In this document: positions 1-6,397 of the stretch, in pieces | Layout of the letters: each line of letters starts with the position of its first letter | Position numbering within the stretch: the stretch's first letter is position 1 | Source of the DNA: JBCCZC01 sp039188505 | GTDB taxonomy: Bacteria; Pseudomonadota; Gammaproteobacteria; Xanthomonadales; SZUA-38 | Direction: 5' to 3' | Length of the DNA: 6,397 bases | Assembly (NCBI GenBank): GCA_039188505.1 | Contig: JBCCZC010000337.1 | Location: 1 to 6,397 of the forward strand | Notes under the pieces: generated by a model | Seen by the model: only the letters and a program-made list of their open reading frames with translations | What the model was told of the DNA's origin: nothing | Databases searched by the model: none | Made by a program: the position numbers and the translations under genes

Positions 1-211
<211 letters not shown>

Positions 212-219
212 TGATGTGC

Positions 220-233
220 GGCGCTTCGGCGTC
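220..233 (+). other. Short hairpin with UUCG tetraloop in the tuf–tRNA spacer
   Basis: GGCGC (220-224) pairs with GCGTC (229-233), including one G-U pair, around TTCG, giving the very stable C(UUCG)G loop. It lies nine bases after the tuf stop codon. No T-run follows, so it is not a standard intrinsic terminator. It may act as a 3'-end stabiliser or processing barrier for the tuf message; that role is inferred. Confidence 0.5.
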
Positions 234-250
234 GGCTGGAGTTCGACAGG

Positions 251-270
251 GCGCCGGGGATGCCCGGCGC
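251..270 (+). other. Perfect 8-bp GC hairpin just upstream of tRNA-Trp
   Basis: GCGCCGGG (251-258) pairs perfectly with CCCGGCGC (263-270) around the loop GATG. It ends ten bases before the tRNA 5' end. No T-run follows, so transcription probably reads through into tRNA-Trp and secE. A role in separating tuf mRNA from the tRNA precursor is inferred from position alone. The rest of the 212-280 spacer shows nothing else recognisable. Confidence 0.55.
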
Positions 271-280
271 AGGCAAGGAT

Positions 281-356
<76 letters not shown>

Positions 357-393
357 TTTTGCCGGTCGACCTCCGAAGAATCAGAACCAGAGC

Positions 394-765
394 ATGAATG
401 CCAAAGCAGAAACACCGAGTTCGTCGCTCGACGTTGTGAAGTGGCTAATTGCCGCAGCGATCGTCGCCGGCGGCGTCTACGGCTTCTACTATTTCGAGGG
501 TCAGGCCTTCACCTGGCTGCGGATGCTGGGCGTCGTGGCCGCGGTTGCGGTCGCCGGCGTCGTGGCGGCCGGTACCGATAAGGGCCGCGCCTTTGTCCAG
601 TTCATGAAGGCGGCCAACATCGAGCGGCAGAAGGTCGTCTGGCCGAAGCGCCAGGAGACCATGCAGACGACGATCGTCGTCCTCATCGTCGTGGTCGTCG
701 TCGGCATCATGATCTGGGTCATCGATTGGATCTTCTCGCAGATGATCAGTCTGCTGGTCGGTTAA
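394..765 (+). CDS. secE: Preprotein translocase subunit SecE
   Basis: SecE is the small essential membrane subunit of the SecYEG channel, which clamps SecY and supports secretion and membrane-protein insertion. The 123-residue product is close to the long gammaproteobacterial form (E. coli about 127) with three membrane segments: roughly residues 15-35, 41-60 and 92-118. Between the second and third lies the conserved amphipathic region (about 66-90) ending in VVWPKRQETMQTT, matching the family VxWPxRxET signature that contacts SecY. The ATG at 394 gives the expected short polar N terminus (MNAKAETPSSS) before the first helix. No strong Shine-Dalgarno sequence is visible upstream. The stop overlaps the nusG ribosome binding site, so secE and nusG are probably translated from one message. 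Identification is confident; the exact start is slightly less so. Confidence 0.96.
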   Translation: MNAKAETPSSSLDVVKWLIAAAIVAGGVYGFYYFEGQAFTWLRMLGVVAAVAVAGVVAAGTDKGRAFVQFMKAANIERQKVVWPKRQETMQTTIVVLIVVVVVGIMIWVIDWIFSQMISLLVG

Positions 766-774
766 GGAGCACCG

Positions 775-1308
775 ATGTCGAAGCGTTGGTACGTCGTCCA
801 TGCCTATTCGGGCTTCGAGCACCACGTCAAGCGGTCGCTCGAGGAGCGGATCCGCCGCGCGGAAATGGAAGACAAGTTCGGCGAGATCCTGGTGCCGACC
901 GAGGAAGTGGTCGAGATGCGCGGAGGCCAGAAGCGACGTAGCGAACGGAAGTTCTTCCCGGGCTACGTGCTCGTGCACATGGAGCTCGACGACGAAAGCT
1001 GGCACCTCGTCAAGGATGTGCCGAAGGTGATGGGCTTCATCGGCGGCACGGCGGATCGGCCGGCGCCGATCAGTCAACGCGAGGCGGACCAGATCCTGGC
1101 CCGCGTACAGGAAGGCGTGGACAAGCCCAAGCCGAAGGTGCTGTTCGAGCCGGGCGAGATGGTCCGGGTCATCGACGGCCCCTTCAACGACTTCAACGGC
1201 GTCGTCGAGGAAGTCAACTACGAGAAGAGCCGCTTGCGAGTGGCCGTACTGATTTTCGGGCGCTCGACGCCCGTGGATCTGGATTTCGCGCAGGTCGAAA
1301 AGACCTGA
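775..1308 (+). CDS. nusG: Transcription termination/antitermination factor NusG
   Basis: NusG (177 residues; E. coli 181) binds RNA polymerase across the clamp and gripping lobe. It suppresses pausing and, through its KOW domain, contacts either Rho or ribosomal protein S10. The NGN domain covers about residues 1-115, opening SKRWYVVHAYSGFE and containing FFPGYVLVHME and the PKVMGFIGG segment. The KOW domain begins near FEPGEMVRVIDGPFNDFNG and ends with IFGRSTPVDLDF. The phenylalanine in that last motif (about F161) corresponds to E. coli F165, which contacts S10 and Rho. A strong AAGGAG at 764-769, overlapping the secE stop, lies five bases before the ATG and fixes the start. The gene ends with TGA and is followed by a 181-nt leader before rplK. 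Nothing is unusual about it. Confidence 0.98.
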   Translation: MSKRWYVVHAYSGFEHHVKRSLEERIRRAEMEDKFGEILVPTEEVVEMRGGQKRRSERKFFPGYVLVHMELDDESWHLVKDVPKVMGFIGGTADRPAPISQREADQILARVQEGVDKPKPKVLFEPGEMVRVIDGPFNDFNGVVEEVNYEKSRLRVAVLIFGRSTPVDLDFAQVEKT

Positions 1309-1489
1309 TCTCGACATCCGGATCCGCATAGTGGGCTGTTGGCTGCGGTATCGCGCCAGCCTGCGAAAGGAATGCCGCTGGCCTTGAGCCGGCCGCGAAG
1401 GCAGGGCCCGAGGGTCCTGGAACTGGAAACTTGCGGGGAGTCTGCGCGCCACTGGTCGCGGGACGCTTGGACCCGAGGAGTCTGAAAAG
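1309..1489 (+). promoter_or_regulatory. nusG–rplK spacer: leader of the L11–L1 operon
   Basis: No gene is present in these 181 bases. In E. coli the corresponding region holds the L11 operon promoter and the L1-binding translational operator. Visible here: a 6-bp hairpin GCTGGC/GCCGGC (1377-1393), a hairpin covering the rplK ribosome binding site (listed separately), and an 8-base direct repeat GGAGTCTG at 1437-1444 and 1477-1484, the second copy overlapping the real ribosome binding site. GGGTCC (1412-1417) is also complementary to GGACCC (1469-1474), which would compete with that hairpin. No convincing -35/-10 pair was found; CATAGT at 1327-1332 is a poor -10 with no partner. The promoter is therefore unproven. 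Confidence 0.5.
1461..1483 (+). promoter_or_regulatory. Hairpin over the rplK ribosome binding site, candidate L1 operator
   Basis: GGAC (1461-1464) pairs with GTCT (1480-1483), including one G-U pair. CTTG (1466-1469) pairs with CGAG (1474-1477), including one G-U pair. The two helices are separated by an asymmetric internal loop (G1465 opposite G1478-A1479), and the apical loop is GACC. The Shine-Dalgarno GAGGAG (1475-1480), nine bases before the rplK ATG, lies inside the stem. Two short helices around an asymmetric GA-containing loop resemble the known L1 target in 23S rRNA helix 76-77. From memory, the E. coli rRNA has the same GGACGC and GGAG(C/U)C on its two strands. L1 is known to repress the L11–L1 message in E. 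coli, so this is the most likely operator. The assignment is by resemblance only. Confidence 0.6.
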
Positions 1490-1921
1490 ATGGCAAAGAA
1501 AGTTTCAGCTTATATCAAGCTGCAGGTGAAGGCTGGCCAGGCCAACCCGAGCCCACCCGTGGGCCCGGCACTGGGTCAGCACGGCGTCAACATCATGGAG
1601 TTCTGCAAGGCGTTCAACGCGCAGACGCAGAGCCTCGAGAACGGTCTGCCGGTACCCGTGGTCATCACGGTCTATGCCGATCGCAGCTTCACGTTCATTA
1701 CCAAGACGCCGCCGGCGGCCGTGCTGCTCATGAAGGCGGCAGGCATTCCGAAGGGGAGCGGAGAGCCGAACACCAACAAGGTGGGCACGGTCACGCGCGA
1801 CCAGCTCGAGGAAATCGCCAAGACGAAGGAACCGGACCTGACGGCTGCCAGCATGGACGCCGCGGTTCGCACCATCGCCGGCACGGCCCGCAGCATGGGC
1901 CTGAACGTGGAGGGCCTCTGA
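1490..1921 (+). CDS. rplK: 50S ribosomal protein L11
   Basis: L11 binds the GTPase-associated centre of 23S rRNA together with the L10–L12 stalk and takes part in factor-dependent GTP hydrolysis; the stringent-response factor RelA also depends on it. The 143-residue product has the family's usual length. The N-terminal domain (about 1-70) includes the conserved NPSPPVGPALGQHGVNIMEF, whose prolines around residues 20-26 belong to the thiostrepton-contact region. The C-terminal rRNA-binding domain (about 75-143) ends GTARSMGLNVEGL. The start MAKKVSAYIKLQVKAG matches E. coli L11 in form and includes Lys3, a position modified by the methyltransferase PrmA in E. coli. GAGGAG (1475-1480) is its ribosome binding site. 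rplA starts one base after the TGA, so the two are translationally linked. Confidence 0.98.
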   Translation: MAKKVSAYIKLQVKAGQANPSPPVGPALGQHGVNIMEFCKAFNAQTQSLENGLPVPVVITVYADRSFTFITKTPPAAVLLMKAAGIPKGSGEPNTNKVGTVTRDQLEEIAKTKEPDLTAASMDAAVRTIAGTARSMGLNVEGL

Positions 1922-1922
1922 C

Positions 1923-2612
1923 ATGGCACGACTCAGCAAGCGCCTGCGCGCAATCCAGGAGCAGATCGAGCCCGGCAAGGCCTATTCCGTCGAGGAAGCG
2001 CTCGATCTGCTGAAGCAGACGAGCAAGGTCAAGTTCAAGGAGTCCGTCGATGTGGCGGTCATCCTGGGCGTCGACCCGCGGAAATCGGACCAGGTGGTTC
2101 GCGGTTCCACGGTGCTCCCGAACGGGACCGGCAAGTCCGCACGGGTCGCGGTCTTCACCCAGGGCGAGAACGCTGACAAGGCGACCGCTGCGGGTGCAGA
2201 CGTCGTGGGCATGGACGATCTCGCCGAGCAGATGCAGGGCGGTGATCTGAACTTCGACGTGGTCATCGCCACGCCGGACGCCATGCGCGTCGTCGGCAAG
2301 CTCGGTCGCGTGCTCGGCCCCCGTGGCCTGATGCCGAACCCGAAGGTCGGCACCGTTTCGGCGGACGTGGAGACGGCGGTCAAGAACGCCAAGGCGGGCC
2401 AGGTGAGCTTCCGGACCGACAAGGCCGGGATCATCCACGCGACCATCGGCAAGGTCGACTTCGAAGTCGCCGCGCTGAAGGAGAACCTCGAAGCCCTGAT
2501 CGGCGACCTGAACAAGGCGAAGCCGGCCGCGGCCAAGGGTCAGTACATGCGCAAGGTGTCGCTGTCCACGACGATGGGCCCCGGCATCCTGGTCGACTCG
2601 GCCACGCTCTGA
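1923..2612 (+). CDS. rplA: 50S ribosomal protein L1
   Basis: L1 forms the mobile stalk at the E site that helps release deacylated tRNA, and it is also the translational repressor of its own L11–L1 message. The 229-residue product is close to the E. coli length (234). The signature GPRGLMPNPKVGTVS lies at residues 132-146, inside domain II. Domain I is made from both termini, with KRLRAIQEQIEPGKAYSVEEAL near the start and the conserved KVSLSTTMGPG near the end. The ribosome binding site GGAGGG (1909-1914) lies inside the last codons of rplK, eight bases before the ATG; this and the one-base gap fix the start and imply coupled translation. The gene is followed by a structured 261-nt spacer. 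Confidence 0.98.
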   Translation: MARLSKRLRAIQEQIEPGKAYSVEEALDLLKQTSKVKFKESVDVAVILGVDPRKSDQVVRGSTVLPNGTGKSARVAVFTQGENADKATAAGADVVGMDDLAEQMQGGDLNFDVVIATPDAMRVVGKLGRVLGPRGLMPNPKVGTVSADVETAVKNAKAGQVSFRTDKAGIIHATIGKVDFEVAALKENLEALIGDLNKAKPAAAKGQYMRKVSLSTTMGPGILVDSATL

Positions 2613-2620
2613 TCGAACCC

Positions 2621-2662
2621 GACCGCCTCCGGGCGGTCACCCATCGCCCGGGACGGGCGGTG
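2621..2662 (+). other. Two tandem GC-rich hairpins after rplA
   Basis: The first hairpin is GACCGCC (2621-2627) with GGCGGTC (2632-2638), a perfect 7-bp stem with loop TCCG, nine bases after the rplA stop. The second pairs CATCGCCC (2642-2649) with GGGCGGTG (2655-2662), including one G-U pair, around a 5-base loop. GGGCGGT occurs in both (2631-2637, 2655-2661), so strands could exchange. Neither has a following T-run, only GAAAAC, so rho-independent termination is not supported. They could stabilise the upstream rplKA message or serve as a processing site before the L10 leader. Confidence 0.5.
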
Positions 2663-2681
2663 AAAACAGGATTTGAAGGCA

Positions 2682-2695
2682 GCCCCGAAAGGGGC
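2682..2695 (+). other. GNRA-loop hairpin next to the L10 leader
   Basis: GCCCC (2682-2686) pairs with GGGGC (2691-2695) around a GAAA tetraloop. The stem can be extended by GGC (2678-2680) with GCC (2697-2699) past an A-C mismatch. The 3' strand overlaps the 5' strand of the outer L10-leader helix (2695-2702), so the extended hairpin and that helix cannot both form. The same GCCCC/GGGGC stem recurs at 2716-2729. Its function is unknown. Confidence 0.5.
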
Positions 2696-2770
2696 CGCCA
2701 TCAAAGACCGCAGGTGCCCCGACCGGGGCTCAATAGTGTCCAGGATGGATACGGCCTGCGCAGATGGTGG
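2695..2770 (+). promoter_or_regulatory. L10 leader: autoregulatory RNA element of rplJL
   Basis: The fold matches the known L10(L12)-binding leader of bacterial rplJ messages. The outer helix is CCGCCATC (2695-2702) with GATGGTGG (2763-2770), eight pairs with one G-U. It is followed by an asymmetric, kink-turn-like loop AAAGAC opposite CA. The inner helix is CGCAGG (2709-2714) with CCTGCG (2755-2760). This leads to a junction with two hairpins, GCCCC/GGGGC (2716-2729) and TGTCC/GGATA (2737-2751). The conserved strings AGACCGCAGGTG, CAATA and CCTGCGCAGATGGTG are those I remember from the family. In E. coli the L10–L12 complex binds such an RNA far upstream of the start codon and shuts off rplJ and rplL translation. 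Here it ends 103 bases before the rplJ ATG. Confidence 0.88.
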
Positions 2771-2834
2771 AGCCCGAGGATATTTTCGACGGCCACCATG
2801 AAACCTCGATCGGCAGTGATGCCGGTTGAAACAG

Positions 2835-2869
2835 GTCTCCGCATTCGTGTGGAGATTGAAACTGGAGGT
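2835..2869 (+). promoter_or_regulatory. rplJ ribosome binding site with possible sequestering element
   Basis: The Shine-Dalgarno GGAGGT (2864-2869) lies four bases before the ATG at 2874 and fixes that start. Upstream, GTCTCC (2835-2840) can pair with GGAGAT (2851-2856) in a local hairpin, or with GGAGGT itself, using G-U pairs. The alternatives are mutually exclusive, so the ribosome binding site may be covered or free depending on upstream folding. The pairings are seen; the switching role is inferred. Confidence 0.45.
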
Positions 2870-2873
2870 AAAC

Positions 2874-3401
2874 ATGGCGCTCAACTTGGAGCAGAAAAAA
2901 GCGGTCGTGAGTGAGATCTCCGCAATTGTTGCGGATGCCCACTCTGCCGTCGCTGCCGAGTACCGAGGCCTTTCCGTGGAAGATCTCACGGCCCTGCGCG
3001 TCAAGGCGCGGGAGTCGGGGGTCTACCTGCGGGTGGCCAAGAACACGCTGGTGCGCCGTGCGGTTGAAGGAACCGAGTTCGAGTGCATGGGAGAGCAGCT
3101 CACGGGCCCGCTCATCTATGCATTCTCGATCGAAGATCCCGGCGCCGCAGCCCGACTGGTCAAGGATTTCGCAAAGGACCACGAGAAGCTCGTTGCAAAG
3201 GTTGTTGCCGTTGGTGGGCAGGTGTTCGGAGCTGAAGAGCTCGAGCGTCTGTCGAGCCTGCCGACGAAGGAACAGGCCCTTGCGATGCTGCTGGGCGTAA
3301 TGAAGGCACCCATCGAAAAGTTCGTTCGGACTCTGGCAGAGCCGCATACCAAGCTGGTTCGTACCGTTGCGGCGGTGCGCGATCAGAAGGAAGCGGCCTG
3401 A
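2874..3401 (+). CDS. rplJ: 50S ribosomal protein L10
   Basis: L10 anchors the L7/L12 dimers to the 23S rRNA GTPase-associated region and, with L12, represses its own message. The 175-residue product is a little longer than E. coli L10 (165). The globular N-terminal domain opens MALNLEQKKAVVSEI and contains the conserved AEYRGLSVEDLTALR and VAKNTLVRRA segments used for rRNA binding. The C-terminal helix from about residue 130 to the end carries the L12-dimer binding sites; the tail ends RDQKEAA. The ATG at 2874 is chosen because GGAGGT lies directly upstream and MALNLEQK aligns with family N termini. A TTG 48 bases upstream in frame would add a non-homologous extension. rplL follows after 36 bases. 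Confidence 0.97.
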   Translation: MALNLEQKKAVVSEISAIVADAHSAVAAEYRGLSVEDLTALRVKARESGVYLRVAKNTLVRRAVEGTEFECMGEQLTGPLIYAFSIEDPGAAARLVKDFAKDHEKLVAKVVAVGGQVFGAEELERLSSLPTKEQALAMLLGVMKAPIEKFVRTLAEPHTKLVRTVAAVRDQKEAA

Positions 3402-3437
3402 CCGACCGTTCGCATCAGTATCTAGGAGTATTTGAAA

Positions 3438-3821
3438 ATGGCTGTTTCGAAAGAAGACATTCTGGAAACCATCTCGAACATGAGCGTGATGGAGGTCGTC
3501 GACCTCATCGAAGCCATGGAAGAGAAGTTCGGCGTTACGGCTGCAGCACCGGTTGCGGTTGCTGCTGGCCCGGCTGCTGGCGGCGACGCCGGCGCTGCTG
3601 CTGAAGAAAAGACCGAGTTCGACGTGGTTCTCGCGAGCTTCGGGTCCAACAAGGTCGCGGTCATCAAGGCTGTCCGCGGCATCACGGGCCTGGGCCTCAA
3701 GGAAGCCAAGGAACTCGTGGAAGGCGCACCGGCTCCTGTCAAGGAAGGTGCGAGCAAGGACGAAGCTGAAGAGCTCAAGAAGCAGCTGGAAGAAGCCGGC
3801 GCTTCGGTCGAAGTCAAGTAA
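3438..3821 (+). CDS. rplL: 50S ribosomal protein L7/L12
   Basis: L7/L12 is the multicopy stalk protein that recruits translational GTPases (EF-Tu, EF-G, IF2, RF3) to the ribosome. The 127-residue protein has three parts. The N-terminal dimerisation and L10-binding domain (about 1-35) contains MSVMEVVDLIEAMEEKFGV. A flexible Ala/Gly/Pro-rich hinge (about 36-57) contains VAVAAGPAAGGDAGAAA. The C-terminal factor-binding domain (about 58-127) starts KTEFDVVLASFGSNKVAVIK and holds the conserved GLGLKEAKELVEGAP, ending SVEVK. AGGAG (3424-3428), nine bases before the ATG at 3438, fixes the start; a TTG two codons upstream is less likely. It is co-transcribed with rplJ, and a strong terminator-like hairpin 35 bases after the stop would reduce read-through into rpoB. 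Confidence 0.98.
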   Translation: MAVSKEDILETISNMSVMEVVDLIEAMEEKFGVTAAAPVAVAAGPAAGGDAGAAAEEKTEFDVVLASFGSNKVAVIKAVRGITGLGLKEAKELVEGAPAPVKEGASKDEAEELKKQLEEAGASVEVK

Positions 3822-3856
3822 TCGTCTGCGACCTCCCGCAAGTCGGAACCGGAATC

Positions 3857-3884
3857 GGCTGGGGGCTTTTGCCTCCGGCCTTTT
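3857..3884 (+). terminator. Intrinsic terminator/attenuator between rplL and rpoB
   Basis: A 10-bp stem, GGCTGGGGGC (3857-3866) with GCCTCCGGCC (3871-3880), including two G-U pairs, has a TTTT loop and is followed by TTTT (3881-3884), then CCCGTTTT. A further CCGGAA (3849-3854) can pair with TTCCGG (3891-3896) outside it. In E. coli an attenuator at this place ends most transcripts, so RNA polymerase subunits are made at a lower level than ribosomal proteins. The hairpin and T-run are seen; partial rather than complete termination is inferred, because no strong rpoB promoter is visible downstream. Confidence 0.88.
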
Positions 3885-4104
3885 CCCGTTTTCCGGCGGT
3901 GCAAGTGAAGACGTCCCCCCGGTTCGGCGGGGCCAAGCGGAGCATAGTCAACTCCGCGACGGGGGCGCAAGGAATGCGGCGTAGCACACGGACCTCGGGT
4001 CCCGAGGCTTCGCCAGGGCTCACGGCAGCCGCTCGATCGATCGAGCAGCGCCGGGAGACCCACGGATTCATCAGGATTCTCAGCTCGAGAGGCGGTCAGC
4101 GACA
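3885..4104 (+). promoter_or_regulatory. Structured rpoB leader with several inverted repeats
   Basis: No gene is present between the attenuator and rpoB. Three inverted repeats are visible: GCGGAG/CTCCGC (3937-3942, 3952-3957), CCTCGG/CCGAGG (3993-3998, 4002-4007) and the 16-base palindrome at 4031-4046. In E. coli an RNase III processing hairpin lies in the rplL–rpoB spacer, so one or more of these may be the equivalent. CATAGT (3943-3948) is a weak -10 match, but it sits in a hairpin loop and has no -35 partner. The rpoB ribosome binding site is modest: AGAGG at 4088-4092, twelve bases before the ATG. Confidence 0.5.
4031..4046. repeat. Perfect 16-bp palindrome GCTCGATCGATCGAGC upstream of rpoB
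   Basis: The sequence equals its own reverse complement and contains two GATC sites (4035-4038, 4039-4042). As RNA it can form GCTCGA/TCGAGC with a TCGA loop, and GGC (4024-4026) with GCC (4050-4052) may extend it past an internal loop. It could be a protein-binding site in DNA or part of a processing hairpin in the rpoB leader. Neither role is demonstrated. Confidence 0.6.

Positions 4105-6397
<2,293 letters not shown>

Noticed and set aside
445..1452. A 335-codon open frame on the minus strand across secE and nusG
   Set aside because: It overlaps two clear conserved genes, and the predicted product has long low-complexity Asp/His runs opposite the valine-rich secE segment. It is a shadow frame.
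2826..2873. TTG start giving L10 a 16-residue N-terminal extension
   Set aside because: The extension has no match to L10 family N termini, whereas ATG 2874 has an excellent ribosome binding site and begins the conserved MALNLEQK.
3432..3437. TTG start two codons upstream of rplL
   Set aside because: The ATG at 3438 gives the usual L7/L12 N terminus and a better spacing to AGGAG.
1326..3948. GCATAGT shared by the rplK leader (1326-1332) and rpoB leader (3942-3948) as a possible -10 promoter element
   Set aside because: Neither copy has a -35-like hexamer at 16-18 bases, the second is in a hairpin loop, and a 7-base match in two spacers can easily be chance.
3553..3984. Plus-strand 143-codon frame overlapping rplL and the terminator
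   Set aside because: It is an out-of-frame reading of rplL that continues through the terminator; its product is Arg/Ser-rich with no family resemblance.

Overview
The window is a segment of the conserved bacterial tuf–secE–nusG–rplKAJL–rpoB locus. All genes are on the plus strand, in this order: 3' end of tuf (EF-Tu), tRNA-Trp(CCA), secE, nusG, rplK (L11), rplA (L1), rplJ (L10), rplL (L7/L12), and the first 764 codons of rpoB (RNA polymerase beta). The DNA is GC-rich. RpoB, NusG, EF-Tu and L7/L12 look gammaproteobacterial: RpoB opens MSYSFTEKKRIRKDFGKR, and its rifampicin region differs from the E. coli protein (recalled from memory) only conservatively. A tRNA-Trp gene between tuf and secE is common in Pseudomonas- and Xanthomonas-type gammaproteobacteria and in betaproteobacteria. 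I cannot name the genus.

Layout. Positions 1-211 end EF-Tu. A 69-nt spacer with two GC hairpins leads to tRNA-Trp (281-356). secE (394-765) and nusG (775-1308) are packed tightly. A 181-nt structured leader precedes rplK (1490-1921), and rplA (1923-2612) begins one base after the rplK stop. A 261-nt spacer holds two tandem hairpins and a clear L10-type autoregulatory leader before rplJ (2874-3401) and rplL (3438-3821). The 283-nt gap before rpoB starts with an intrinsic terminator, the expected partial attenuator separating ribosomal-protein from RNA-polymerase expression, and continues with several inverted repeats. rpoB starts at 4105 and runs off the end.

How the genes work together. EF-Tu and tRNA-Trp serve elongation. 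SecE is part of the SecYEG translocon. NusG couples RNA polymerase to Rho or the ribosome. L11, L10 and L7/L12 form the ribosomal stalk and GTPase-associated centre, and L1 forms the opposite stalk. RpoB is the RNA polymerase beta subunit. L1 and L10(L12) are the classical translational repressors of their own operons, and the leaders of rplK and rplJ carry structures that fit those roles.

I see no mobile element, CRISPR array, foreign gene, frameshift or undescribed gene system. Every gene is a normal housekeeping gene of normal length. The parts worth a second look are the RNA structures in the leaders, especially the mutually exclusive pairings upstream of rplJ and the hairpin covering the rplK ribosome binding site. 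No convincing sigma-70 promoter was found by eye. The main promoter presumably lies upstream of the window.
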